Part shown: positions 45,204 through 53,710 of the stretch, one piece after another
Position numbering within the stretch: the stretch's first letter is position 1
Layout of the letters: every line of letters starts with the position of its first letter
DNA from: Sphingobacterium phlebotomi
GTDB taxonomy: Bacteria; Bacteroidota; Bacteroidia; Sphingobacteriales; Sphingobacteriaceae
DNA length: 64,000 bases
Assembly: GCF_008180195.1 (NCBI RefSeq)
Contig: NZ_VTAV01000017.1
Location: 1 to 64,000 of the forward strand
Direction: 5' to 3'
The notes under the pieces: model-generated
Told to the model about the DNA's origin: nothing
Seen by the model: only the letters and a program-made list of their open reading frames with translations
The model's database searches: none
Position numbers and translations under genes: made by a program

Positions 45204-46556
45204 CTATTGAGCTGATTTAACCTTTTCAAATGTATCGAATACCTTCTCCCGCTCTAAAAACCACATGCCCAGTTTTTCGTCCGCCACACCCGACGCCAAA
45301 CAATATGTAAAAACGACACCTTTATCGTCTTGCATTTCCGTTTTCAAAAATCTAAACGCCACTTGCTTATTTTTCTTCAATTCTGTTGATAACTCAGCAA
45401 TGTGAGAAGATATAAAAAAGACGGCATCTTCAATTCCAGCAATACTGTCCATTAATTTCAAAGTCGCTTCATAGGCATCCTGGTAATTTGTTCCTTTAAA
45501 AAGTTCATCCAGAACAATTACTATTTTCCCTTTTTTCTCCAATGTTCCTGCAATCATTTTCAACCTACGCACCTCATTAAAAAAATGGCTATATCCCGCA
45601 ATAAGGTTATCACCTAGATTAATTGTGGTTATTAAGCCTTGAAATAGCATAGCTTGCATACTATCTGCAGGAACAGGCAAACCTAAATGAGCCAGATAAA
45701 CACATGCACTTATACTTTTTAGCAAAGTGGATTTACCCGTCATATTGGCTCCCGTTAAAAACCAGATGTTTTGACACCTTTTTACCTCAACATCGTTCTT
45801 TATCGGATTTTCAAGTGCTAAATTATAAAGGCCCTTGATGTTTAGTAGGTTTTCCCCTTCATCCTTTTCGATAAATTGTGGAAACACAAGCTGTTTTCTT
45901 TTCAATGATTTTGCTACACTTCTTAACGCATCTAGCGTGTACCACATAGCAAAAATTTCTGTTATGTCGTTTCTCTTTACATTCCTAAAGATATAATCGT
46001 ATTTTATAATAGCGTTAAGGGTATTTTTGCCTAAAGAAACCTTTTGCAACTCTTCTAAATTGAAGTCCGCCGTTATTTCGGAGAACGAATGCGACAACCT
46101 TGCCAGTAGCCCTATCGGTTTGTCTGAACAACTAGCATTTTCAAAAACGACAGAGAGATTTATAATAATCTGTGCAACTTCTTTAATAGATTGTGTAATC
46201 AACAAACGTTCTTTTTCATAGGTGAGAGACCAAAAATTAGTAGCGAATTTATCCACATAGTAAGAAAATTGGCTCTGAGAATAAACCTCTTTCGGAAGAC
46301 TGAGGTATCGTTCGAGATCATCCATCATATATTTATCGAAGAGCTTATCCATATCTACCGCAGCTAGATAGGCAATAGCTTCTTGTCTATGTTGGATTTG
46401 TTCTTGATCATTCAGCGGATGGAGAAAATAATCGTATAGGACATCTCTTCCTCCAACTGTAATGGTATTATCAAAAAAATCCAACAAGCTGGAAGCGTTC
46501 CAACTCATAGCGTTTAAATCAGAAAGAGTCTGCTTATCAATTGTAAACATAGACAT
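45204..46556 (-). CDS. MutS-like ATPase lacking the mismatch-binding domain
   Basis: A 450-residue protein made of only the MutS core (levers and clamp-like helices, about 1-260) and the ABC-type ATPase (about 265-440). The Walker A is FLTGANMTGKSTLLKS, Walker B is IVIVLDELFKGTN (about 353-365), and a MutS-typical FISSHIAEL follows. The N-terminal mismatch domain with its FxE motif is absent, as in MutS2- and MutSd-type proteins, and there is no Smr nuclease tail. The Walker A reads GANMTGK where MutS has GPNMGGK. It may act on recombination structures; the true role is unknown. It is the only gene on its strand here, divergent from the DoxX-like gene. Confidence 0.8.
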   Translation of the reverse strand: MSMFTIDKQTLSDLNAMSWNASSLLDFFDNTITVGGRDVLYDYFLHPLNDQEQIQHRQEAIAYLAAVDMDKLFDKYMMDDLERYLSLPKEVYSQSQFSYYVDKFATNFWSLTYEKERLLITQSIKEVAQIIINLSVVFENASCSDKPIGLLARLSHSFSEITADFNLEELQKVSLGKNTLNAIIKYDYIFRNVKRNDITEIFAMWYTLDALRSVAKSLKRKQLVFPQFIEKDEGENLLNIKGLYNLALENPIKNDVEVKRCQNIWFLTGANMTGKSTLLKSISACVYLAHLGLPVPADSMQAMLFQGLITTINLGDNLIAGYSHFFNEVRRLKMIAGTLEKKGKIVIVLDELFKGTNYQDAYEATLKLMDSIAGIEDAVFFISSHIAELSTELKKNKQVAFRFLKTEMQDDKGVVFTYCLASGVADEKLGMWFLEREKVFDTFEKVKSAQ

Positions 46557-46664
46557 CGATATAACTTCATTAGTGTTGTTCTGTTTAAATATACAAATTT
46601 CTTGTCCTATGTAAAGCTTATCATCTGAAAATGCTCGTAGCTTAGATGACCAAAAACAAACAAC

Positions 46665-47051
46665 ATGAAGAAGGGTAAAATTATTTTTTGGGCTTCAACA
46701 ATTTTCATATTCTTGTTTGAAGCTGTGATGCCACTTAGTTCGGTTATTTTTGTTCCCGAGCAGTTCAATGTCGGCACAAAACCGTTGGGGTATCCTGATT
46801 ATTTTGCGTATTCGCTTATGATCTGTAAAGTACTCGGTGCGACAGCCTTAATAATTCCCAGCCTGCATCCGAAAATAAGAGAATGGGCGTATGCCGGTTT
46901 GACGTTTAATTTAATTTTTGCCTCCTTAAGTCATGCTGTAGTAGATGGTAACATTGGTTTTATTTTACTGCCGATTGTTATTGGAGGGATACTCGCTGTT
47001 TCCTATATCTATAATCAGAAGGTGAACCGTCATTTAATCGCACAATCATAA
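46665..47051 (+). CDS. DoxX-like small membrane protein
   Basis: A 128-residue integral membrane protein with four helices (about 8-30, 50-70, 77-95 and 100-118). The pattern LGYPDYFAYSLMICKVLGATALIIPS ... EWAYAGLTFNLIFASLSHAV is that of the DoxX-like (DoxX_2) family, whose members are mostly uncharacterised. Its start lies 108 bp from the divergent MutS-like gene. It converges with the GNAT gene 77 bp away. Confidence 0.75.
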   Translation: MKKGKIIFWASTIFIFLFEAVMPLSSVIFVPEQFNVGTKPLGYPDYFAYSLMICKVLGATALIIPSLHPKIREWAYAGLTFNLIFASLSHAVVDGNIGFILLPIVIGGILAVSYIYNQKVNRHLIAQS

Positions 47052-47128
47052 TGTAGCAAAAAAAATATACTTGTGGAAATAAAAAGGTAATTTTTGATGG
47101 TTTTATGAAATAATAAATTTTCTGCCGA

Positions 47129-47608
47129 TTATTTGCGAAGAACAAGTTTTTCTGTAGGAATGCCGTCTTCCTCTCCTACGAAATAGCTTTTGAAACCAAA
47201 TTTTTCTAAGAGCCGTTTTGAAGCCACATTATCGGGGTCTATAACCCCGATAATATCATCGTTAGGTGCTATCTCCGCAGCTCGTTCCAAAAGTTTTTCA
47301 CATATTTTTGTTCCGACGCCCTTTCTCCAAAAGGCGTGCTGCAGGAGATATCCTATTTCGAATACGGAGCAGTCGTATTTGTATCTTACGAGCTTACAAT
47401 CTCCAATCAATCCAACATCATGATCTATAACTTTAAAATAGCCCAGCAACTCATTTTCTTCATTAATCTGCATAATAGAGGCAAATTTTTCCTTTGCTTG
47501 TTCTACCGACATCCCTTCTCCAGTAATGTATTTCATAACACGACCGTCCGCAACCAGAGAACAGTAGATGTAAAAATCCTCCCAAGTGTATTTTAGAAGT
47601 TGAAGCAT
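47129..47608 (-). CDS. GNAT family acetyltransferase
   Basis: A 159-residue N-acetyltransferase. Family motifs are LGYFKVIDHDVGLIGDCKL, the acetyl-CoA-binding turn in HAFWRKGVGTKICEKLLERA (R-x-x-G-x-G/A, about 95) and the VIDPDNVASKRLLEKFGF helix near the end. These match the RimJ/RimL-like subgroup (Acetyltransf_3), which acetylates protein N-termini or small amines. I take the ATG at 47608, which begins the fold; the open frame reaches 47665 but adds unlikely residues. The divergent nitroreductase gene starts 110 bp away. Confidence 0.82.
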   Translation of the reverse strand: MLQLLKYTWEDFYIYCSLVADGRVMKYITGEGMSVEQAKEKFASIMQINEENELLGYFKVIDHDVGLIGDCKLVRYKYDCSVFEIGYLLQHAFWRKGVGTKICEKLLERAAEIAPNDDIIGVIDPDNVASKRLLEKFGFKSYFVGEEDGIPTEKLVLRK

Positions 47609-47718
47609 AAGAAAAGTTATATATATTGAAATTACATTATTTAAACATTTGGTATCTATATCCAAAAGACGAAATAATTAGCTTTGCCAAACATAAACAA
47701 TTAATAACATTTCAGCGT

Positions 47719-48318
47719 ATGCATTTTTTAGACATTGCCAAAAACAGATATAGCACAAAACAATATAATCCAAACGAAAAAATATCAGAAGATATCGTTC
47801 AACAATTAACGCATATCTTACGGTTAAGCCCCTCCTCTATCAATAGCCAACCTTGGAAGTTTACGATTATCTCCGATACAAAAACCAAAAGTGCATTAGC
47901 GAAGGTATCATACCACAATCTGGAAAAAATCAAGCAAGCAAGCCATTTAGTTGTATTCAATGTAATTGATAACGTAGAAAAATTTGAGAATGAGCACCTC
48001 TCGCAATTACCCGAAACCGCGGCAAACTTCTACAATCAACGTGTAAAATCATTAGGTGAAGCGGGCATCAAAAATTGGATGCAGCATCAAGTTTACCTTT
48101 CGTTGGGCTTTTTCCTCGCCGCCTGCGCAAGCATGGAAATTGATTCGACTCCTATGGAGGGTATTCAACAGGAGGAGTACAACAAAATATTGAAATATGA
48201 TGGGTATACAGCGCTATTTGCGGTTGTGATCGGTCATAGAGATGTAGCGGATTTTAACCAGCCTACTCTCAAACCAAAATTCCGACGACCGCTAGAGGAG
48301 GTCGTGGAGCGTATATAA
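47719..48318 (+). CDS. NfsB-type nitroreductase
   Basis: A 199-residue FMN-dependent NAD(P)H nitroreductase. The N-terminal FLDIAKNRYSTKQYNPNEKI gives the R-x-S-x-R/K FMN phosphate contact, LSPSSINSQPWKFTII (about 40) is the conserved FMN strand, and SLGFFLAACASMEIDSTPMEGIQ (about 135) follows with the PMEG/GF motif. It lowers nitroaromatics or quinones in the cytoplasm as a dimer. I place the start at the ATG at 47719. It ends exactly where the convergent FAD oxidoreductase gene ends, with no spacer. Confidence 0.9.
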   Translation: MHFLDIAKNRYSTKQYNPNEKISEDIVQQLTHILRLSPSSINSQPWKFTIISDTKTKSALAKVSYHNLEKIKQASHLVVFNVIDNVEKFENEHLSQLPETAANFYNQRVKSLGEAGIKNWMQHQVYLSLGFFLAACASMEIDSTPMEGIQQEEYNKILKYDGYTALFAVVIGHRDVADFNQPTLKPKFRRPLEEVVERI

Positions 48319-49524
48319 TTATCTCCCAAACGCGAAATATGGTGTCAGTAGGTGTTTTTTCCCTTGCAGCCAGTTGGAAACCATCTCCATCCCTGTAACG
48401 GAAAAAGTGATACCATTTCCACCAAATCCTAACACGAAATAGGAATTTTTAAAATCCTTATGTTCGCCGATGTACGGTAGTCCGTCTTTGGTTGTGCCGA
48501 AAGTACCCGCCCATGCGAAATCTGAATAGAAAGGGACATGAGGTAGGTACCTCTCAAATAAATTAAGTAGTTTCTGCTCCTTTCTACTGATCAAAACATC
48601 ACGTTTCTTCTCGTCACGGAATTCTTCATCCTCCCCACCGATAAGCATTCGGCTATCGTCTGTTGTCCGAAGATAGATATATGGCCGTGCCGTATTCCAT
48701 ATCAGTATATCTTTATATTTCTCACTTTCTTCGGATATCACTTCCGATACAATCGCATAAGTACTGACCAGGTCGACGAATTTTTCCTTAATCATAGCTG
48801 CGCTCTCATAACCCACACAGTATACAATTTTTTTACATTTAATTTTAGCGCCGGTGTTTAGCATCACTTCGTTCTGACGCACTTTATAGGTGACGTTGGC
48901 GAGTTCGGTTTTGTCGTATACCTCCAAACCTTTTTTTACATTGTACGCAAGCATTTCGTGAACAAACAGAAAGGCATCCATGCTCGCGCCTTGTTTGGAC
49001 GATATACCGCCGTATGCCTTTTGCAAGTCGTATTTTTTGAGGATGTCATCCGCTTCCATCCATTTCACGTCAAACCCTACTTTCTTTCTTGCTTCAAATT
49101 CTTGTGTTAGCCATGCTACATCCTTTTTCAAAGCAGCAAAATAAAGAGAATCTTTCTTGGTAAAACCTGCCTTGGATTTAATTTTTCGGACGAGTTCACT
49201 CAATTGGTCTATTGCCTGGTAGCAAGCCCTATAGCTTGCCACAGCACCTTTCTCCCCTATCATTTCAATTAGCTTATACAAAGGCGTGTCAATTTCATAC
49301 TGTAGCATGGAAGTTGTTGCCGACGAACTGCCATTGGCAATCTCCCTTTTATCAATCAGTATCGTTTTAAAACCATCTTGTACACATTGATGTGCAATTA
49401 AGCTTCCCGTAATACCGCCGCCCACGACCAAGACATCACATACGGCATTTTCCCTTAATGATGGAAAGCTGTTTATCACGCCATTTTTAACTAGCCAAAA
49501 TGGTTCATTAGATTTTAAGTCCAT
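48319..49524 (-). CDS. FAD-dependent oxidoreductase (DAO family)
   Basis: A 401-residue flavoprotein of the D-amino-acid-oxidase/glycine-oxidase fold. The Rossmann FAD motif is CDVLVVGGGITGSLIAHQCV (about 29), followed by ILIDKREIANGSSSATT, and a second FAD contact appears in the C-terminal WAGTFGTTKDGLPYIG and LGFGGNGITFSVTGMEM. The substrate is unknown; relatives oxidise amino acids or polyamines. It lacks the Rieske tail carried by the homologue at the right edge of the window. I use the ATG at 49524. It lies downstream of pstB by 83 bp on the same strand and takes the place where phoU is usually found. Confidence 0.85.
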   Translation of the reverse strand: MDLKSNEPFWLVKNGVINSFPSLRENAVCDVLVVGGGITGSLIAHQCVQDGFKTILIDKREIANGSSSATTSMLQYEIDTPLYKLIEMIGEKGAVASYRACYQAIDQLSELVRKIKSKAGFTKKDSLYFAALKKDVAWLTQEFEARKKVGFDVKWMEADDILKKYDLQKAYGGISSKQGASMDAFLFVHEMLAYNVKKGLEVYDKTELANVTYKVRQNEVMLNTGAKIKCKKIVYCVGYESAAMIKEKFVDLVSTYAIVSEVISEESEKYKDILIWNTARPYIYLRTTDDSRMLIGGEDEEFRDEKKRDVLISRKEQKLLNLFERYLPHVPFYSDFAWAGTFGTTKDGLPYIGEHKDFKNSYFVLGFGGNGITFSVTGMEMVSNWLQGKKHLLTPYFAFGR

Positions 49525-49607
49525 AAATATCGATTTATACCTTATAACAAAATTATAAATCAATAGTTTTAATAACCCCTTCCATACAATTTTAAAACTA
49601 GTCCGCC

Positions 49608-50354
49608 CTATCCAAACTGACCATGAATATAATTGGCAGTCATTTCATTTTCCGGAAAATCAAAAATCTTACGGGTAGACCCCTCTTCTTTAATTTCTCC
49701 TAGATATAAGAATACCGTTTTGTCCGCAATACGTTGGGCCTGCTGCATATTGTGCGTCACGATAATAATGGTATACTTCTTTTTTAGGTACACAATTAAT
49801 TCTTCAATTTTCAGTGTACTAACAGGATCAAGTGCTGAACACGGCTCGTCCATTAGAATCACTTCCGGTCTTAAAGCCACGGCTCTAGCTATACATAAAC
49901 GTTGTTGCTGACCGCCCGAAAGACGCGTTGCGGGCATCTTCAAATCATTTTTAACTTCTTCCCAAAGAAAAGCCTCGCGCAAGGCTTTCTCCACGATTGA
50001 TTTATCACACGGCAGATTATTGATACGCAAACCATAAGCAATATTCTCATAAATACTCTTAGGAAAAGGATTCGCTTTTTGAAAGACCATACCTATTCTC
50101 TTCCGTATCTCTGTAACAGGAACTGATCTTGCGTATAAGTCTAGATCCTCCAACTTTAGTGTGCCCGTAATCTTGGCATCGGGGGAGAGATCGTGCATCC
50201 TATTAAAGGAACGCAATAACGTACTCTTTCCACAACCAGATGGGCCTATTAAAGCGGTTATTTCATTTTCGACAAATTGTATATCGATATTTTTCAGTAC
50301 CTGTTTGGTTCCAAAACTTATATTGAGCTTTTCAGCGGATAGCTTAACTTTCAT
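49608..50354 (-). CDS. pstB: Phosphate ABC transporter ATPase PstB
   Basis: This 248-residue ATPase drives high-affinity phosphate import. Walker A is ALIGPSGCGKSTLLRSFNRM (about 36), the Q-loop and PFPKSIYENIAYGLR segment are typical of PstB, the ABC signature is LSGGQQQRLCIARA (about 146) and Walker B is VILMDEPCSALDP (about 166). Its start overlaps the end of pstA by 11 nt. It is the last pst gene; no phoU follows. Confidence 0.96.
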   Translation of the reverse strand: MKVKLSAEKLNISFGTKQVLKNIDIQFVENEITALIGPSGCGKSTLLRSFNRMHDLSPDAKITGTLKLEDLDLYARSVPVTEIRKRIGMVFQKANPFPKSIYENIAYGLRINNLPCDKSIVEKALREAFLWEEVKNDLKMPATRLSGGQQQRLCIARAVALRPEVILMDEPCSALDPVSTLKIEELIVYLKKKYTIIIVTHNMQQAQRIADKTVFLYLGEIKEEGSTRKIFDFPENEMTANYIHGQFG

Positions 50355-51201
50355 TTTTCCTGTATTTAAATCGAATATAGAAGGCGGTCAAATTCATAAG
50401 AAACACAACGATAATCAATACCAGGGCCGTTCCGTAGGCGATAGGTCGTACTTCATCGATGGATTGATGTTGCGTAGAAAGCATATAGAGATGGTAAGGT
50501 AAAGCCATAAACTCCTGGTTCAGATAACCACTAGAGCTGTTAATGTAGAAAGCTGCTCCAGTAAACAGTATTGGCGCTGTTTCTCCTGCAGCTCGTGATA
50601 AAGTAAGCACTACCCCTGTCAGTATACCCGGCATAGCAGAGGGCAATACCACATCTTTAATAGTCTCAAATTTAGTTGCTCCTACGGCCAATGCTGCTTC
50701 CCTTGTACTATTAGGGATACGCATTAACGCTTCTTCCGTAGTCGTTATAATATAGGGCAAGGACAGTAATCCCAATGTAAGTCCTGCGGCAAGCAAAGAC
50801 GTTCCCAATTGTAGAGCTTGAACAAATAAGGCTAATCCAAATAATCCATAAATGATCGATGGAACCCCCGAAAGATTACGAATAGAAGCTCTGATTGTCC
50901 GTGTCAACCAGTTATCTTCCGCGTATTCATTTAGATAAATAGCACAACAAACACCAAACGGAATGGCGAACAGGGCAGTAAGAATCGTTAACATGACCGT
51001 ACCAATAATAGGTGTTAAAATTCCACCTCTGGTCATCCCATTGCTAGGAACCTTACTTATAAAATCCCATGATAGTTGTCCCGCTCCTTTTGAAACGATT
51101 TCCCAAATAACAACGATCAGAAAAAAACACACCAACGCGGTGCTTAATAACAACGTTCCCCATTCTATAACAGCAGATAGTTTTGACGGTTTAAACAGCA
51201 T
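50344..51201 (-). CDS. pstA: Phosphate ABC transporter permease PstA
   Basis: A 285-residue inner-membrane permease with six helices and the MetI-type EAA loop REAALAVGATKFETIKDVVLPSAMPGILTG (about 190-215). The stretch YEYAEDNWLTRTIRASIRNLSGVPSIIYGLFGL-like region marks PstA. I use the ATG at 51201, which gives an 11-nt overlap with pstC, the same as at the other pst junctions; the frame is open to 51234. It forms the pore with PstC. Confidence 0.94.
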   Translation of the reverse strand: MLFKPSKLSAVIEWGTLLLSTALVCFFLIVVIWEIVSKGAGQLSWDFISKVPSNGMTRGGILTPIIGTVMLTILTALFAIPFGVCCAIYLNEYAEDNWLTRTIRASIRNLSGVPSIIYGLFGLALFVQALQLGTSLLAAGLTLGLLSLPYIITTTEEALMRIPNSTREAALAVGATKFETIKDVVLPSAMPGILTGVVLTLSRAAGETAPILFTGAAFYINSSSGYLNQEFMALPYHLYMLSTQHQSIDEVRPIAYGTALVLIIVVFLMNLTAFYIRFKYRKNES

Positions 51202-52081
51202 GGTATTTCCTAAAACGGTTAATAAAATATTCACCTAACATATTCGCGGCCAATGTCATTAAAAACAATACCGTGGCGATTGCATAAAGGGCAAAATAAT
51301 GTGTAGTTTGATACGGAACCTCTCCCATCTCTATAGCTATAGTGGCCGTCATCGTTTTGACAGAGTCAAACATACTGGTCGGCAAAATAGAGGCATTGCC
51401 CGTTGCCATCAGAACAGTCATCGTCTCTCCAATCGCTCTACCGACCCCTAGCATAACTGCAGCGATAATACCAGGTGCTGCCGCCGGAATAATTACCTTA
51501 CGAAGTGTTTGCCATTTAGTCGCTCCCACTGCGTAACTGGCTTCTTTATATGTTTTCGGTACGGCATGTATAGCATCTTCCGCTATCGTAATAATAGTCG
51601 GCAATGCCATTACCGCTAGTAAAATCGCTCCATTCAAGGCATTCAATCCATTCGAAAGATCGGCTAAATTTGCTATACCCGGGCTTACAATAACTATCCC
51701 TAAGAAACCTATTACAACAGAAGGAACTGCAGCCAACATTTCAATGGCAGGTTTCAATAAATTTTTTACACGCGGCGTAGCATATTCCGCAATATAGGCT
51801 GCTGTACCGATTCCTAGCGGAATAGCAATAAGCATAGCGCCAAAAGTTACTATCGTCGTGCTAAGAACTAAGGGTAGCATTCCATACTTCGGCGTCTCGG
51901 ATGCCGGACTCCATTCCATACCGGTAATAAAGTCTAAAGGTTTTACATCTAGAAAAAACGAAAAGGAATTATATACCAGCATCGCCAGAATACCTCCTAA
52001 TAAAATCAAAACCAAAAAACCTGTTCCTTTAAATACAATTTTGAAAAGAATATCTAAGGATAAACGAGCTTTATATTTCAT
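51191..52081 (-). CDS. pstC: Phosphate ABC transporter permease PstC
   Basis: A 296-residue inner-membrane permease with six helices. PstC marks are AEYATPRVKNLLKPAIEMLAAVPSVVIGFLGI and the EAA loop KEASYAVGATKWQTLRKVIIPAAAPGIIAA (about 185-210), with AIGETMTVLMATGN following. It pairs with PstA to form the phosphate channel. Its start overlaps the pstS stop by 11 nt. Confidence 0.94.
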   Translation of the reverse strand: MKYKARLSLDILFKIVFKGTGFLVLILLGGILAMLVYNSFSFFLDVKPLDFITGMEWSPASETPKYGMLPLVLSTTIVTFGAMLIAIPLGIGTAAYIAEYATPRVKNLLKPAIEMLAAVPSVVIGFLGIVIVSPGIANLADLSNGLNALNGAILLAVMALPTIITIAEDAIHAVPKTYKEASYAVGATKWQTLRKVIIPAAAPGIIAAVMLGVGRAIGETMTVLMATGNASILPTSMFDSVKTMTATIAIEMGEVPYQTTHYFALYAIATVLFLMTLAANMLGEYFINRFRKYHAV

Positions 52082-52946
52082 CTTGTTGACTGTCTAATAT
52101 ATAATATCCGTGATCCTCGATGAGCTTTCTACCAATAGCACTTCGTTCGAAAGCAATAAAAGGACGAACCTTATCCCAAGATTCAGCTAAGATAAATTGG
52201 TATAAGGGACGTTGAAAAAAATAGCTTCCTTGGTTAATCGCTGCTTCATCCAATGGAGAAACCGCTTTTTCGCCTTTTTTTTCGATAATCTTTAACACTT
52301 TTATTCCTTGAGACGCTAAAGGATCGTGAGCGACATAACCAGCTCCTACATATCCTATTCCTGTTTTATCTGCTTTTACACCTTCAATAATTTGTGCGTT
52401 TCCAGTCATTTCTTTGGCTGTATTAGAAAATTCGATCGCTAGCTTTTTCTTAATAAACGTGTGTGTTCCTGAACTACTTTGACGACCATAAATATTAATC
52501 GGGTAGTTTACATCAGTCAGTTCCGACCAATTTCTCACTTCGCCGCTTAAAATCTTAGCTAACGTTTCAACATCAATTTCCGCTATGGGCAGATCTTTAT
52601 GAACGACAAAAGCAGTAGCGTCTTCCGCAAAGACTACCGTTTTCAATGCAATCTTTTTTTCTTTAAACTGCTGTCGTTCTTCTTCGGAAAGGGGTCTAGA
52701 TGAGTTCGCGATATCTGCCTGTCCATTTAAAAGTGAAGTTATACCCAATCCGGACCCACCGCCCGAAATGGCAATGCTAAAAGTAGGATCTTGTTCCGTG
52801 AATTGCTCTGCAAGATTAACAGCAAGATTAACCTCTGTATCCGAGCCCTTCATCTTTATCGAGTTGCTGCTATTGCTGCAAGAAATAGACAACAATGTTA
52901 CAAGGAGTCCTATGTGTGGAAACAATTTTAATAGCCTCTGTTTCAT
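52071..52946 (-). CDS. pstS: Phosphate-binding lipoprotein PstS
   Basis: A 291-residue periplasmic phosphate-binding protein of the short PstS/PBP-like-2 type. It is a lipoprotein: MKQRLLKLFPHIGLLVTLL, then the lipobox SISC-SNSS. Ligand contacts are seen in MKGSDTEVNLAVNLA (about 33), ISGGGSGLGITSLLNGQADIANSSRPL and YGRQSSSGTHTFIKKK (about 150). The ATG at 52946 begins the signal; the frame is open to 52967. It is the first gene of pstSCAB. A palindrome lies 33 bp upstream and may be an operator. Confidence 0.93.
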   Translation of the reverse strand: MKQRLLKLFPHIGLLVTLLSISCSNSSNSIKMKGSDTEVNLAVNLAEQFTEQDPTFSIAISGGGSGLGITSLLNGQADIANSSRPLSEEERQQFKEKKIALKTVVFAEDATAFVVHKDLPIAEIDVETLAKILSGEVRNWSELTDVNYPINIYGRQSSSGTHTFIKKKLAIEFSNTAKEMTGNAQIIEGVKADKTGIGYVGAGYVAHDPLASQGIKVLKIIEKKGEKAVSPLDEAAINQGSYFFQRPLYQFILAESWDKVRPFIAFERSAIGRKLIEDHGYYILDSQQDEI

Positions 52947-52978
52947 CTTTACAAAGATTAAAAACATATATTAATAAA

Positions 52979-52999
52979 TTGTTAATTATATATTAACAA
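52979..52999. promoter_or_regulatory. Palindromic operator candidate upstream of pstS
   Basis: TTGTTAAT (52979-52986) and ATTAACAA (52992-52999) are exact inverted copies with a 5-bp centre, placed 33 bp before the pstS start codon. It does not resemble the direct-repeat Pho box of Proteobacteria. Confidence 0.45.
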
Positions 53000-53283
53000 C
53001 TCATTCTTTGTTTAATATAAATATTACCTAAAAACGAGCTTAACTACACCCTTTTGCGTGAAACTATCTTTAATCTTTTTCTTAGCTGGTAATAATTTAG
53101 GCGCATTCGATCATAATAGAGCGCTAACATCAGTAAGCCAACCGAACTACCATGGAATTTCTAAAGATCCTTCGACAGGTCTAATAAAATTTTATACCCT
53201 AACTATTTAATATTCAAAACAGAATCACTATCTTTGCAGTCTTAAAAATTAATTTTCAACAAATTAAAAACAAAAACAGGTAA
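53000..53283. other. Divergent intergenic region of pst and str operons
   Basis: Together with the pstS leader this gap is about 337 bp. It holds the pst palindrome on the left and the str promoter on the right. Between them (53040-53200) I see no ORF, RNA gene or repeat. Confidence 0.5.
53206..53236 (+). promoter_or_regulatory. Promoter of the str operon
   Basis: TATCTTTG at 53229-53236 is a perfect TAnnTTTG -7 element. The -33 is weak (TTTA at 53206-53209, 19 bp away). Transcription would start near 53243, giving a leader of about 41 nt before rpsL. Confidence 0.5.
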
Positions 53284-53691
53284 ATGCCTACTATTCAACA
53301 ATTAGTTAGAAAAGGTAGAGTAGCTCTGGTAGACAAGAGTAAGTCTCCAGCGTTGGACTCATGTCCACAGCGAAGAGGTGTGTGTACACGTGTATACACG
53401 ACTACCCCTAAAAAACCAAACTCAGCAATGCGTAAAGTCGCTCGTGTACGTCTTACCAATGGTAAAGAGGTGAATGCCTATATTCCAGGTGAAGGACACA
53501 ACTTACAAGAGCACTCTATCGTGTTAATCCGTGGCGGTCGTGTGAAAGACTTACCAGGTGTTCGTTACCACATTATCCGTGGCGCTTTGGATACCTCTGG
53601 TGTTAATGGTCGTAACCAACGTCGTTCTAAATACGGAACTAAGCGTCCTAAACCAGGACAAGCTGCAGCTCCGGCAAAAGGTAAAAAATAA
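53284..53691 (+). CDS. rpsL: 30S ribosomal protein S12
   Basis: This 135-residue protein is S12 of the small ribosomal subunit, part of the decoding centre. It has the invariant TPKKPNSAMRKVARVRLTNG (about 43-60) and GRVKDLPGVRYH (about 87-98), plus the normal basic C-terminal extension (GTKRPKPGQAAAP). The lysines equivalent to E. coli K42 and K87 are unchanged, so no streptomycin-resistance allele is present. First gene of the str operon; rpsG follows after 19 bp with a GGAGGG site. Confidence 0.98.
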   Translation: MPTIQQLVRKGRVALVDKSKSPALDSCPQRRGVCTRVYTTTPKKPNSAMRKVARVRLTNGKEVNAYIPGEGHNLQEHSIVLIRGGRVKDLPGVRYHIIRGALDTSGVNGRNQRRSKYGTKRPKPGQAAAPAKGKK

Positions 53692-53710
53692 TTAAACGGA
53701 GGGAAAGAAA

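Noticed and set aside
53284..53691. Possible streptomycin-resistance allele in rpsL
   Set aside because: Both key lysines (TPKKPNS and GRVKDLPG) are unchanged.
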